Part shown: positions 1 through 11,083 of the stretch, in pieces
How positions within the stretch are numbered: position 1 is the stretch's first letter
How the letters are laid out: every line of letters starts with the position of its first letter
Source of the DNA: Myoxocephalus aenaeus
Taxonomy: Eukaryota > Chordata > Actinopteri > Perciformes > Cottidae
Reading direction: 5' to 3'
DNA length: 64,000 bases
NCBI GenBank assembly: GCA_038501785.1
Contig: JBAMJR010000042.1
Coordinates: 1,833,501-1,897,500, forward strand
Position numbers and translations under genes: made by a program
The notes under the pieces: generated by a model
What the model saw: the letters and a program-made list of their open reading frames with translations, nothing else
Database searches by the model: none
Told to the model about the DNA's origin: nothing

Positions 1-116
1 TTTCGGTCGGTCTTTTTCTCCCGTGACCCCGAGATTGGACGGCTCGTAGCGGAGAAACAAGAGAAACAAGCTCAGACAAAACCGGTCCGTGGCTCAAAAA
101 AGGTTGGAGACCACTG
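1..116 (+). mobile_element. hAT transposon, 3' end (cut by window edge)
   Basis: The stretch encodes the last residues of a hAT transposase (in the style of the ZBED5/FAM200 C-terminus), then the non-coding end with 'accggtccgtggctcaaaa' and a terminal GGTTGGAGACCACTG. The same end, slightly diverged, closes the hAT remnant at 61,811-62,316, so the two are copies of one family in the same orientation. The 5' part lies outside the window. Family assignment rests on that internal comparison and on recognition of the C-terminal peptide in the other copy. Confidence 0.65.
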
Positions 117-2814
117 AACTAGAGGCCAGGTCTGCCAACCATAGAGGGTCACTCAACTCATGAAGACGACAATTTTAAACTCGGGGAATAAAACCGCTGC
201 TGCGGCGAGCTGTTAGCTGACAAGTCTTCTGCTCCGTGTTATGAAGTCTCGTCTGAGAGGTTTCAGTGTCGCTGTGAGCTGAGCGACCTCGTAGATGTTA
301 TGGGGCATTTTCTCGTGGTTTGTTCGGACGGCAAAAATACGATTGTTTAGCTAGCAGGTTACCAAGCATGATGAGCCTTGGAGTGGTTAGCACGGGAAGG
401 AATTTTGACCATGATGCATTGCAGATCTACAGCAACATGCTGTATAGGAGTTCTACAGTAAGAATATGACCAGTATACAGTAATACTACTGTGAAAACTA
501 CAGAAACGTGTTACAGTGTAGAGTCGGGTATAGCTGATGCATGCAGGGTCGGCAACAGGAGATCAGTCTGTGAACTAGTGCTGGAGCGTCTGGCATGAAA
601 AACAATCTGGCAAGGTGTATCTGGGAGGCAGGAGTCTGTACAGGGACCTGGTTAGTGATCAGAGGCAGGGGAGTGAACAGGTGAAGGGAGTTAGACTGAC
701 GAGGAGGGAGTGGCTGACAAACAGAGTGAGGGTGTGGAGCTGAACTGTAACAATTAGTGCGATTGCAGATCACTGAAAACCATGCTTCCCCACAATGCCA
801 TCCTTTTTATGAAATAATAAAAATACTGCTTGTTTTAAATTACGTGATAATTACATTCTTTGATTATTCCACTGTTTTTAGTTTTATAATTTGCCTAAAA
901 CTTGAAAATCCTCCATGAGGATACGATGCTTAATTGACTAACCATGAACGTATGTTCTGGTTCATTTGAAATATTTAGATAAAATAAATCACCTTCTTGG
1001 TCCACGTCCAACTTCATGGACAAGTAGAGGGCTCACTTCCGCCTCAATTTCATCGGCGATCAAGAACGCAAACACTATTTCTTCAGCCATAGTTATCAAA
1101 ATTAGGTCTGTAAACTAGTACTAAACTAGTTTTGAGTAGCCTTCAGATCGGAACTAACAACTAAGTCACTGTTTCTGTGACTTCCTGAACAGTGACTTTC
1201 TGTGTGTTCTTTGAAAGCAGCTGAAAACTGTCCGACTTGATCGCAGTTTTTTGTCAACGCCGCCTGCTGCTGCCGCCTGCTGCTCTCGTCTGCATTCCAG
1301 GCGAGGCGCAGCTCTTTCGAACAAGCCTAATACCTGAGGCTTTGAGGTCCTTTCTCCATTGAACCCATGCAGAGGTCATCCAAGGTGACCACCCTGTCCA
1401 GCATGTGACGTGGATATGTACAGCTCCTCTCACGGATAAAAAAAAAAACTTGACCTAAATCCCAATGTAAAATAAATGTGTCACGAGTAAAAACAACAAC
1501 AACAAGCTGTTAAAAATTGATCACTGGAGTCCTTTAAATAGCACAGGACTTATGCATGAGCTGACACTGTTCTAATCCTGCAGGGAGCTCACACACACAG
1601 GCCTTTTCAGATGAAGATGGTGGCGCTGGTGTGCTGTATTTCAACGTGATGGATAATCTCTAAATGGTTAATATGAGATACTTCATTAGCAATGTGCAGG
1701 AGATAGATTTACTGGCAACGCCCAGCACGACATCATGCATATTCATCAGCACGAGGCTGCGTGTCGCCAAAGCTCCGGGGCCCTCGGCACCTCACCTGCG
1801 AAGGAGACCCAGCCGGGCACATTGTGTTTTCACGCATGAAGTTGTGCATAGAGGCCACATTTGTCTTGGCTTTAAGACCTTGGATTGAAGTGTCCAAGGA
1901 GAGAGGCTGTTGGGGGGTGTCCAGTGGGACGTCTGCTCTAATAGTGAGCTCTCATTTCCGTAGATGATTCCTCGGGCGGTAATGGATCCGGTTGGAGCTG
2001 ACAGCGACGGTGGAGGAAGGTTATTTCTGGCGTATGGTAGATTTGGCTCACTCCACTACCTGTTTTTCACAGTTAAACCCACACGTGTGTCCAGGATGAA
2101 GAGGTCAACGGTCTATGAGTGCGGGGGAGACAACATAAAGCGCGCCGCACAGTGTGGTCAGGCCGCTCTGCACACCAGGGATGAACCGGGGGGAATCCTC
2201 CTCACTTTGTTTCCCGTGGATTTACACTCACTAATCAAAACAAATAAGGATGGCATCCTTCATGCTGACAGCACATAGTACCCGGGAGGATTGAGTCATT
2301 TGATCTGGATGGCTGGCTCTCCTCTGCCGCAGACTGTTGCGCGTCGCGAGGGGCTCACAAATCCCGTTGTATTAACACTAGCTCGGCTGAGAAGAGGGGA
2401 TCTGGGCCTTGGGGAAGAATCCGCTATCGACCGGCTTTATAGTCCTCCCTGGACGCATGACGGTCTGCAAGGAGGAAACAGTTGATACATCTCCAGTCAC
2501 CAGCACATACACTGCTATGATACAGTGATTTAAAGCTTGTGTCATATCATTGAATGTCTGGATATGCAGTAAACATGGTGAACAGAGAACTAAAGGCAAC
2601 CTTTTAATGGTTTTGACTGCCATCCAAGTAGGAATGTTAAAGTGCGTGAGGTCATCCCTTGGCGATGTGACTGGGCGCCATCTTTGAGTCCGGTAGCCAG
2701 TCCTCATAATACATCCATGGTGTACAGTAACTAGGTGTCTCCAGTTTTCTGTGTTCGGGTAATACTCACCTTTTATTGTGTTTGAATACAAGCACCATAC
2801 AAGATCACCACAAT
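117..2814. other. Unassigned non-coding DNA
   Basis: I see only short chance ORFs here with no recognisable domain, and no clear repeat structure apart from a poly-A run near 1,440. The interval around 1,960-2,480 has slightly higher GC and two ORFs of 104 and 64 codons on the plus strand. They overlap ORFs in other frames and show no family motif. Confidence 0.5.
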
Positions 2815-2895
2815 AGTCCATATGTACTCCTTATCAGAGTCTAACTGATGTACTTTAAATAAAATAAGTGGGCTGAAATAGCTGCGTTTAATTAG
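2815..2895 (+). repeat. Direct repeat, copy 1 (~81 bp)
   Basis: Starts with 'agtccatatgtactcc' and runs through 'ctgaaatagctgcgtttaa'. A second copy lies at 3,004-3,084 with a few substitutions and a small indel. The two copies are about 108 bp apart. The family is not recognised. Confidence 0.85.
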
Positions 2896-3003
2896 AACCG
2901 AGTGTCTAGTTCTACACAGGATTGACTTGCATATCACATTTCCCATGACCATTATCCCTCAGTGACTTAAAAGAACATGTCTTTATTCTTCTGGACTGCT
3001 TCC

Positions 3004-3084
3004 AGTCCATATGTACTCCTTATCAGAGTCTAACTGATGTGCTTTAAATAATAGAAGTTGGCTGAAATAGCTGCATTTAATTAG
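3004..3084 (+). repeat. Direct repeat, copy 2 (~80 bp)
   Basis: Second copy of the repeat at 2,815-2,895: same start and same order of blocks, ending in 'ctgcatttaattag'. The intervening ~108 bp is not duplicated. Confidence 0.85.
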
Positions 3085-4793
3085 TTCATGGTCTGTGGAT
3101 ACTGCAGGTAATTAAAATGACAAGACTGTAATTCAGCCCTAAAGGCTTTGTCAAGGTGTACATCCAAACCTCATTAATTAGTGGCCCTGCTGCGTTCTCA
3201 CAGCATCAGCTGACCACACTCATTTCCCACGCGCTGCCTCACCAACCATCACTCGCTGCGACGCAACGGTCACAGAACGTCCATCGATGCCGATGTCGTC
3301 CTTTTTGTGCTCTGCTTCTTTTTTTTTTCAATTAACAGGCAGCGAGAGCGCTTTCTGCACAGCTGAGGGCCCGGATGGTGCGAGTATCAATGAAGTGAGG
3401 ATGACTGGATGCTAAAAATGTCAGACGGACGACATCAAAGCAAAAAAGATTCCAGGGGTATCGATCCCACGTCGAGATCTGAAAATGGTTCTATAAGGCG
3501 ATGGCATTCAGATGACACGCGTCAATTCATTAAAAGGGGGAGGGGAGGACGCAGTCGGAGACACATCAAAGTCAAGAGACCTTTACAGCTAATTAATGTG
3601 TCCTTTCTGAGAGGACTATTGCTGAGGTTTTATATATTTAAACATCTGCTTCATGTTTGTGTCTTGCTCAGACTGGTCTCAATCCTGCTGTGTCCCAAAT
3701 GTTGTAATTAACTGTTAAACAAATGGAAGAATGTGACACATGCTCTGAGTTCTACTGAAATAATAATTAATAGCTTGAGGTAGATAATTAAATAGTTTTG
3801 CCTTGTATTCCAAAATAACAATCTTCTTTTTTTCTTTTCTTTTTTTAAATTATGCACCGGAGACAAAAGAGATAAAATATCACAATTATCCTGTTGATCA
3901 GCAAGCGGAGGTCATCGGGATTTAATTAAAGTGAATGTCTTTGTTCCAACAGTTTCTGAAGGTTCCAAACATGTCATGAAAATGGGTACAGCATGATAAA
4001 TGAGGCAACTAGAATTTACTTCATTTAATTTCATTCAAACTCATACCGCACCTTCAAACCGGAACCAGCAGAACATACAGTGTGACAACGGTGTATGGGT
4101 TGGAAGAAAAAACCCTCTTTTAGCCATAAATCATCAGTGCGACGTTATGGAATACATCCACCCTGGTCCGAATCACCTCTCCAGGATGATTCTGGGACAA
4201 AGCCCAGTGTTATCACCCTGTGAGGCTTTTTGCCGCAACCTTTCCAGACCCCTTTTTTTACTTTACATTCTCCTGGAAAAGGTTTTTAATCAGAAATAGT
4301 GACACAAAAGAAGTTCAAGCGCTTGTTCAGTGTTCTATGTTGCAACCATGGAGATGGGGCGGAGGACAAAGCTTGGTATTGGCAGCGAGGCTTGAGGAAA
4401 ACAATGGTAGACTGCAAAAAGAAAACCTTCAATTTAGAAAACTGGGAAATGAAAAAGAAAAGAAACTCGCCAAAGGAGCCACAATTCAGCAAGTTGTTGT
4501 TGCTGTACAAAGGAATGTCTGGCTTAAAGAAGTGAATAATAACAATCATACTACACATGAAGAAGTTATTTAAGCAGCAGTGCAAGGATGACTGACACAC
4601 ACTGACAAACCAGCTTTTGTCTTTGATGACGTGCTCTAAAAGAGTGTAACGGGACATTAGAGTCTCTAATGCAGCCAAATCGCTGGAACAAAACGTCGCC
4701 ATTGTGTGTTTCCGCAAAGCATTGATACGTTGACTCAACGTTTCTAAACCAAAATAAATATGTTTCATATCAACGTTCCTGGATATGGCATGT
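3085..4793. other. Unassigned AT-rich non-coding DNA
   Basis: Short T-rich and A-rich tracts (3,317-3,330; 3,826-3,850) and several ORFs of 78-160 codons that overlap each other on both strands without any recognisable domain. Nothing here supports a gene. Confidence 0.5.
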
Positions 4794-5070
4794 CATAGAC
4801 TGTATATAAGATAAGTCGTCACCCATTGGTTTGTGGCCTCAAGTTTATGGAACTGGTTGTCACCAACCAGTGAACGGAAGTGACCATATTTGGAATGTGG
4901 AGTAGTGACGTAGAGACACCGCGTAGCCCCGCCCTAAAGCGTCCCCTGCTTTATGGTCTTTTGACTCTAAATGGACCATCATTTACTAAATGAACATCAT
5001 GCTGTATTGAAGAAGACTTGAAACTAGAGCTTGAGACATAAACTCATGTTTACAATCTTTACTGAGGGAA
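4794..5070 (+). repeat. Dispersed fish repeat/MITE-like, copy 1
   Basis: Begins 'catagactgtatataag' and contains 'gtgacgtagagacaccg', 'gccccgccctaaagc' and 'gactctaaatggaccat', ending with 'tttactgaggga'. All these blocks recur in the same order, on the opposite strand, at 54,516-54,829. The start CATAGACT and the compact size suggest a non-autonomous DNA element, but I do not see matching inverted termini in this copy. Confidence 0.75.
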
Positions 5071-5280
5071 TACATCAAGTGATAATTAAATTTCTCATAG
5101 ACAGAACTAGAGGAGTCATGTTCTGAGTTCAAATGAGTATGTTACTACACAGGATATGAACATGGATCTCCAGGGTGAAAGTCCTGTACAAACGTAATCC
5201 GGGTGGAAATAAACTCCCTTGAAACATAATTGATGCAGTTTCATGGTACGGGAATACAATCTCAAGGAGATCAGGCTGCT

Positions 5281-5410
5281 CCGTGGTGCCGAACAAGCTA
5301 AATGCTAATGTCGACGTGCTAACATGCTCACAATGAGAATGTTAGCACGTCTAGCATGCTAGCATTTGCTAGTTAGCATAGAACAGGCAAAGGCTGATGG
5401 GAATGCCATG
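5281..5410. repeat. GCTAACATGCTAA-type palindromic teleost repeat
   Basis: Dense alternation of GCTAACAT/GCTAGCAT blocks followed by 'aggctgatgggaatgccat'. This matches a repeat I know to be common in teleost genomes. The core forms a 13-bp inverted repeat, GACGTGCTAACAT (5,313-5,325) against its complement at 5,339-5,351, with a 13-nt loop. Confidence 0.6.
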
Positions 5411-7464
5411 CATTCTGGAGGTTTTGGGGCAAGATACCGGCGCTTTTATTGCTTTTCAGTATGAATTTCTGAATTTAAAGAGTATCCAGCTTGTCTGACT
5501 CTTAAGGGATAATGATTTGACCACCCAGGTGCGTCTCCCTGTGATCTATTAATTCACTTGGTGTTTTCCAGTCTGCCAGCAGTGGGTTTACTCTACTAAG
5601 GTTACTGCCACCAGTAGGACGATAGGGAAATGTCACAGATAATAATATACCATTATTCTTCAGACAAAGTCTTACTTCTGCAGGCACCACACAGCACTGC
5701 TGTGCCCTATATTATATCTCCTCTTTGATTTGTCTTTTATAGCTTGTTTTGAACTGTGCAGAAAAAAAAGGGGCTGAGTTTTTTTCTTTCTCCCCTGCAC
5801 GCCTCATAATCACATTTTGATGCAATGTGAGATGAGCCGCCGAACCTCGATGGCTCAGGTATTTCACTGCGGGGAGGTTTATTCTGGCTTCAGTCCTGAC
5901 TGCTGAAGAGGGCAAGATATGGAAAATTTGAAAATAAGAACGAGGAAGTCAGCGCATGTGATAGACAGAGGAGTCTGTAATTGAGAGAAACTCTATGAAG
6001 GTGGAAGAGGGGAGAACACAAAATGACGTATCATGAAGTGGTGCAGCCAAATCTTTTAAAATGTGCCTTGAGACCGTTGAGGAGACGGAGGAGGTTGAGC
6101 TAAAGTGGACGGTGCAACACAGCGAATGAGCTACAATTTGATAAGCCTGTCAAGACGCTTTGCCCTTGGGTCAATATCGCAAACTCACATCATATCAAAG
6201 TTCACCAAAGCTATACTTGATGCAGCCTTACGGCGCCCCTACGAGCTAATGACGCAGATTCCTTTGAGATCCATTGATTTTGCCAGGACATGTCAGGGTT
6301 TTAAATGTTGGTAACATCCAGCTGCCGATAAATGACGTCGCCTCTACAGATACAGCTTCCTATCAAACGAAGGTCCGGCAGCTTAAAAAAAAAAAAAAAA
6401 AAAGGGACCAAATGTTCTTCTCAGTTGTGGCCGAGCGGAGACTGGGGCAAGCGCAGGGGGGAATCTACGCTCGGCCAAACAACGAAGGTTATGCGGGAGC
6501 CAGCATGATAGCAAAGGCCAGAGTATTTAGTTATGCTGGGGATTTTTAGAGCACAGCACTCCTGGGAGAGATGACTTTCCACCGCGTACCAAACTCCCTG
6601 CCAGGCCTGGCAACAGACAATATGCTGCAGAAATGTGATATGTATAATAATGGAAGCAAATCAAGCCTGGACTCTTTATTTTTTGTATTTTATAATTTTT
6701 GTCCTGGGCTGTGAAAACACTACAAGGGAGAAATTAATTGTAATCCCACTCTACTCCAAGGTCAACCGTTTTGTTGAAAAGAGTAGGGATGCATGCTAAA
6801 GCTCACTGTTTTGACTCAGGTTAAATCGTTTAACAGGATATTTTGGGATAATTCATTTGGGATATTTGGGTGAAACAAAAGACATGTTGGTGGTTTTTCA
6901 GTCTCCACTTGACACAAGTGAGCTTATGTAACGCTGCATCCCTTTTTAAAGGAGATAAACCCTTTTTTTCGTAGCGCCTGCGAGATGATGGTCCCCCAGA
7001 TCATTCACTGCTTCACTTCACTTAATGAAATTATCTCTATAGGTTTTCCCCCTCTCCTCCCTTCAACGCGTCCCATATTCAATTCGCAGATCTATTCTGG
7101 CATGTAATGAAATAAAGTTATTACCGCTATCAAATAAGTTGAGCGATGTAATGAGAGCCAAAACGATCTGAATTTGTGTTTGATTTCACAAAATTGAATT
7201 AATCATCCTGGAGACAACAAAAAGAAAAGGAAAAGAAAGAACAGGACAGGAGCACGGTGCTGTATTTACATACAGACGAGTCACATTGTGGCCCCGCCTC
7301 ACACAGGGGCGCGCGGGTGAAATGCGTCTTGTTATCTGATCTCGTGCTTCAGGTCGCCCCGGACAAAACGTACGTTATCGCCAAGACGAGCAAAGTGGCA
7401 GAAAGTAATTTTGGAGCACAATGGGAAGCTGTGGAAATGAAAGAGCGTGTAATCGAGTAGACGG
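5411..7464. other. Unassigned non-coding DNA
   Basis: No domain-bearing ORF. The stretch includes a poly-A run of about 18 at 6,386-6,403. ORFs of 61-91 codons on both strands look like chance. I cannot assign any repeat family. Confidence 0.5.
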
Positions 7465-7871
7465 CAGGGGCGTCTCTAGGATTTTGACACATGGGGCTTA
7501 GCCCAGAAGAGTGAAGGAGATGAGTGAAGCAGCGAAATTTTTAGACATAGAAACACTCTCCACATACCCTACAGGTACCTGCTCTTCTGGACTGAATTGA
7601 ATTGAGGCATTTCATGGTTACCAGTTAATACCAAATAGGCTAGCAATTTTCACAAACTTCCCTCAATAGCCCAGGCACAAAAATGCCCCATTCATCATGT
7701 TGAACATACCAACAGCAACCATTCAGCAACAGTAAACATTGAGATGTTTAATGAACCATGCATCTTGTCATGTACAGTATTTACATTGTTTTACTTTGCA
7801 CATTTACTGCTCTTTACATACTCATATGTATTTATTCTTTACATATTCTTTAACAATATTTAACATAACAT
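7465..7871 (+). other. Possible left terminus of a DNA element, then unassigned DNA
   Basis: At 7,465 the sequence reads 'caggggcgtctctagg', followed by 'ggggcttagccc'. This resembles the ends of fish DNA transposons that start CAGGGGCG. I could not find a matching inverted end downstream, so this is only a suggestion. The last bases, 7,868-7,871 (ACAT), are the left target duplication of Gypsy-A. Confidence 0.25.
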
Positions 7872-7930
7872 TGTAGAGTTGGGAAACAGCGAGACAGTAG
7901 ACGTAGTTGCAGTCGAGGTAGTTTACTTTA
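7872..7930 (-). repeat. Gypsy-A 3' LTR remnant (59 bp)
   Basis: Identical by eye to the inner part of the 5' LTR (10,663-10,721): 'tgtagagttgggaaacagcg' through 'gtagtttacttta'. The remaining U3 side is absent and RNase H-derived coding sequence begins at 7,931. The junction sits at a short shared TAAAGT-like stretch, compatible with microhomology. Confidence 0.88.
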
Positions 7931-8820
7931 GCGGGCACCAGCGGGCCCGGCTGACCGGTAGAGGTGTCGCAGAGGAGGGTGACGTTGGCTGTGTCGAACA
8001 CCACTTCCTCCAGCCGTAGTGCAGTAGGAGCCGACCGGAAGGCTTGAATGTCTGAGTCCGTGGCTTGGTCCGCCGCCATGGCGGCGTAGTCGAGCCCCAA
8101 GTGGACGGACCCGACGACCACCTGAGAGAGGCAGTCGGCGACAAAGTTGTCCTTGCCCGACACGTGCTGGATGTCCGTGGTGAACTCGGAAATCGCCGAG
8201 AGCTGACGCTGCTGACGCCCCGACCACGGTTCCGCGGTCTTGGCCATGGAGAACGTCAGCGGCTTGTGATCCACGAACGCAGTGAAACGTCTGCCCTCCA
8301 ACAAGAACCTAAAGTGTCTGGTGGCCAGGAAAAGTCTCATCAGTTCCCTGTCAAAGGTGCTGTATTTGCGCTCGTTTTCACGGAGCTGTTTGCTGAAGAA
8401 CGCCAGCGGCTGCCAGGCGCCCCCCACCCACTGCTCGCACACCGCCCCCACCGCGTAGTCAGAGGCGTCCGTGGTGAGGGCGATGGGGGCAGCGGGAGAC
8501 GGGTGCGCCAGCAGAGCAGCGTCGGCCAGCACGGCCTTGGCCGCAGTGAAGGCTATGTCCATCTCCGAGGACCAGTCCAACACATCCTTGGGCAGCTTTC
8601 CCCGCAGGGCTTCGTACATAGGGCGCATGAGGTGGGCAGCATGGGGAAGGAAACGGTTGTAAAAGTTCACCATGCCCAGAAACTCCTGCAGAGACTATAC
8701 GGTGCGGGGGCGAGGGAAACCTGCGACGGCCTCCACCCTGGCGGGAAGGGGGACGGCTCCCCGCGGAGTGACGTGGTGGCTGAGGAAGGTGATGGACGAC
8801 AGGCCAAACTGTCAACCCAG
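7931..8820 (-). pseudogene. Gypsy-A RT C-terminus and RNase H (broken)
   Basis: The main ORF starts at 8,673 (283 codons). Domain order is an RT thumb/connection with 'MVNFYNRFLPHAAHLMRP', then RNase H with 'ALTTDASDYAVGAV' (first catalytic Asp), 'YSTFDRELM' (Glu of the family motif) and 'FVDHKPLTF'. The ORF's Met is internal to the protein, not a true start. Upstream, the same frame is recognisable to about 8,820 but is interrupted by a TAG near 8,695, and the preceding RT lies in another frame. The C-terminus runs out of pol into the LTR stub, giving a chimeric tail from about residue 248. The integrase expected next is missing. Confidence 0.85.
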
Positions 8821-9977
8821 CACTTAGCTGGGTTGACGATGAGGCCATGTTCGCTGAGGCGCTCGAACAGCTGCTGGAGGTGAGTCATGTGTTCCTCCCT
8901 GGATGCACTGGCCACTAGAATGTCATCTAAATAAACAAACAAAAAAGGCATGTCCCGAAGAACGGAGTCCATCAGGCGCTGAAACGTCTGCGCCGCCCCC
9001 TTGAGGCCAAACGGCATCCGCAAAAACTCAAAAAGTCCAAAGGGCGTGATGACGGCCGTCTTTGGGACATCCTGTGGGTGGACCGGCACCTGGTGGTACC
9101 CCCGCACCAGGTCCACCTTGGAGAAGACGACGGCCCCCGCCAGGTGGGCAGAGAAGTCCTGTATGTGCGGGACGGGGTACCGGTCAGCAGCGGTGGCATT
9201 GTTAAGGCGACGGAAATCGCCGCACGGGCGCCAACCCCCGTCGGCCTTAGTAACCATGTGTAGGGGGGACGCCCATGGACTGTTTGATCGGCGCACAATG
9301 CCGAGGCGCTCCATGGTCGAGAACTCCTCCCTGGCGATCGCAAGCTTGGCTGAGTCAAGGCGGCGGGCCCGGGCGTAGACAGGGGAACCCACAGTGGTGA
9401 TATGGTGCTCCACGCCATGCTTAGCCACCGCAGACGAGAACGTGGGTGTGGTGAGGTCGGGGAACTGGGCGAGTAGGTGTTGATACGGGTCCCCGGTGAC
9501 CAGCGTGTTTGACAGGCAGAGCGCCCCAGCCCCCCCCAGCGTGCAGGGGTATGAGGCAAAAGAAAGGGCATCAATCAGGCGGCAGTTCTTTACGTCCACC
9601 AGCAGGCTGAAAGCACAGAGGAAATCTGCGCCCAGGAGAGGTGTGGATACCGCAGCCACAACAAAGTCCCAGCCGAAACGGCGGCCGCCAAAACACACCT
9701 CCACTTGCCTGGTGCCGTAGGTACGTATGGGTGTGCCGTTAGCGGCGTCCATCTGGGGGCCGCGTCCGCCGGCCATGGTGTCCACGGGTTGAGCTGGCAG
9801 GATGCTGCGTTGTGCGCCCGAGTCGACCAGCAGCCGCCGGCCAGACAAGGAGTCAGCGATGAATAACAGCTTGCAGTCACGGCCGGCGCCGCTAACGAGC
9901 GCCGGCCCTGTCGTTTCCCTGTGGCTTGAAACTGCATGGCTTACGGCACTGCTTGGCCTTGGCCCCAAACCTGGCAT
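8821..9977 (-). pseudogene. Gypsy-A protease and reverse transcriptase (broken)
   Basis: A 436-codon ORF (9,977 to 8,667) carries an aspartic protease with the active-site motif LLVDSGAQ (about residues 49-56). The reverse transcriptase follows: 'WRPCGDFRRLN', 'TPFGLFEFLRMPFGL' and the catalytic YLDD at residues ~349-352. After about residue 390 the frame leaves the family sequence, so the last ~45 residues are out of frame; the connection to RNase H continues in another frame. The Met at 9,977 is not a convincing start, since gag should read into protease. Ty3/Gypsy assignment is firm from domain order. Confidence 0.87.
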
Positions 9978-10636
9978 GGTAGTAACAGAGCCCGTCGTCG
10001 GGTTGGCGGCGGGCCGTCACCGCAGCCGCAGCGTCTGCATAGTCCTCCATGGGCGGGGACGGGGTGCCCTGGTGGGGCAGCGACAAACTGCTGCCAGTTG
10101 GCCAGGAAAACCCTGTCTGCCTCAGCAGCCAGAGTGCGATAGTCCTTGGACGAGGCGAGGGGGGAACTGGCCAGTGCCGTGCGTACAGGCACTGGGAGCT
10201 GCCTCAGGAAAATGTGCGTGAAAAGGAAGGAGGGATCAGCCGATCCTAGCACGGCTAGCATTTTTTCCATCATCTCCGACGGCCTGCTGTCGCCGAGGCC
10301 GTTGAGGGAGAGCAGGCGGTCCGCCTTCTCCAGTTCAGACAGTTCGAAAAGTTTCAGAAGAAACGTCTTTAGTGCTTCGTACTTGCCGGCAGCCGGTGGA
10401 GCCTCCAGCAGCATCATCGCTCGTGCCGTCGTTGAAGCATCCAAAGCGGCCACCACGTGGAAGTACTTCGTGACATCCCGATTTATTCCTCTGAGCTGGA
10501 ATTGGGCTTCTATGTGCTGAAACCATGGCCGTGGGTTATGCTGCCAAAAGTCCGGCAACTTGACGGTAGCGGCGTAGATGTTAGCCATGTCGTTAGCACC
10601 GGCGTTCGGTGCGATGACGTTTTCGTTGTCGGACAT
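9892..10636 (-). pseudogene. Gypsy-A gag (broken)
   Basis: I place the start at 10,636 (MSDNENV...), just downstream of the primer site, although the frame is open further up through the LTR. The capsid-like part contains 'VKLPDFWQHNPRPWFQHIEAQ', typical of vertebrate Ty3/Gypsy gag. Near 10,090 the family sequence switches frame. The second frame (10,086-9,892) holds a Cys/His cluster, CYYH then C and C (about 9,989-9,935), in the position of the nucleocapsid. Protease follows in a third frame. At least two frameshifts therefore separate gag from pol. Confidence 0.82.
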
Positions 10637-10644
10637 GTCGTATT

Positions 10645-10662
10645 CACTCACGGGGTCACCAG
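10645..10662 (-). promoter_or_regulatory. Gypsy-A primer-binding site
   Basis: Read on the minus strand, the LTR ends ...TCTACA and is followed directly by CTGGTGACCCCGTGAG. A TGGTGACCCCG-type sequence next to the 5' LTR is the usual primer site of many vertebrate LTR elements. I cannot name the tRNA with certainty. Confidence 0.75.
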
Positions 10663-10869
10663 TGTAGAGTTGGGAAACAGCGAGACAGTAGACGTAGTTG
10701 CAGTCGAGGTAGTTTACTTTAACTCCACATAACATGTACAACACTTGTGCATCAAGATAGCGGCAGCGCCACAAAACCCAATTACCGGAAACACCAAAAA
10801 CCCCCAGCTCTTAAAGGCACAGTAGCTCCTAGGTGAATGTCTCTCACAGTCCGTATGTGGGTCACCACA
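10663..10869 (-). repeat. Gypsy-A 5' LTR (207 bp)
   Basis: Minus-strand boundaries are TGTGGTGACC ... AACTCTACA. It is followed inward by the primer site and preceded by the target duplication ATGT (plus ACAT, 10,870-10,873). Its inner 59 bp match the 3' remnant at 7,872-7,930. No canonical TATA box is obvious. Confidence 0.85.
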
Positions 10870-11052
10870 ACATACTCTTTAACATACTATTTGTAACTCT
10901 TACAGGTCTCAGGTTAGGTCTCTGCCTTAACTGTTCTTAACTCTACCTATTGTCTTTGTTTATTGTACTTAACTTTTATTAATGTACTCTTTACATCTTT
11001 TTTTCACTCTAGTGTAGCATAAAAAAGCCATTATTATTTTATTTTCCTGCAT

Positions 11053-11083
11053 AAGGGTTAGGGTTAGGGTTAGCCCTAACCCT
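11053..11083. repeat. Short head-to-head telomere-like repeat
   Basis: Three TTAGGG-type units (AGGGTTAGGGTTAGGGTTAG) are followed immediately by the complementary CCCTAACCCT. The array is only ~31 bp long. Confidence 0.8.

Larger units (their letters stand above)
7872..10869 (-). mobile_element. Gypsy-A: defective Ty3/Gypsy LTR retrotransposon
   Basis: Order on the minus strand: 5' LTR (10,663-10,869), primer site, gag, protease, reverse transcriptase, RNase H, then a stub of the 3' LTR (7,872-7,930). ACAT flanks both outer ends (7,868-7,871 and 10,870-10,873), a 4-bp target duplication, so both true termini are present. The integrase and the first ~148 bp of the 3' LTR are missing: RNase H runs directly into LTR sequence. 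The coding region uses three frames and has an in-frame stop. The copy is therefore dead and was shortened after, or during, its integration. Confidence 0.9.

Noticed and set aside
498..773. 91-codon ORF on the minus strand
   Set aside because: No domain, no splice context, and composition like the surrounding non-coding DNA.
3456..3520. GGTATCGATCCCAC resembling a tRNA B-box
   Set aside because: No matching A-box or cloverleaf could be built; no tRNA gene or tRNA-derived SINE head is supported.
4220..4768. Overlapping ORFs of 78-160 codons on both strands
   Set aside because: They overlap each other in three frames and show no family motif; the longest is a low-complexity Phe/Leu/Ser-rich translation.
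8065..8883. 272-codon plus-strand ORF
   Set aside because: It is the antisense of the Gypsy-A RNase H/RT region; its length follows from the GC-rich coding strand.
9802..10520. Plus-strand ORFs of 66-139 codons
   Set aside because: Antisense of Gypsy-A gag and protease.
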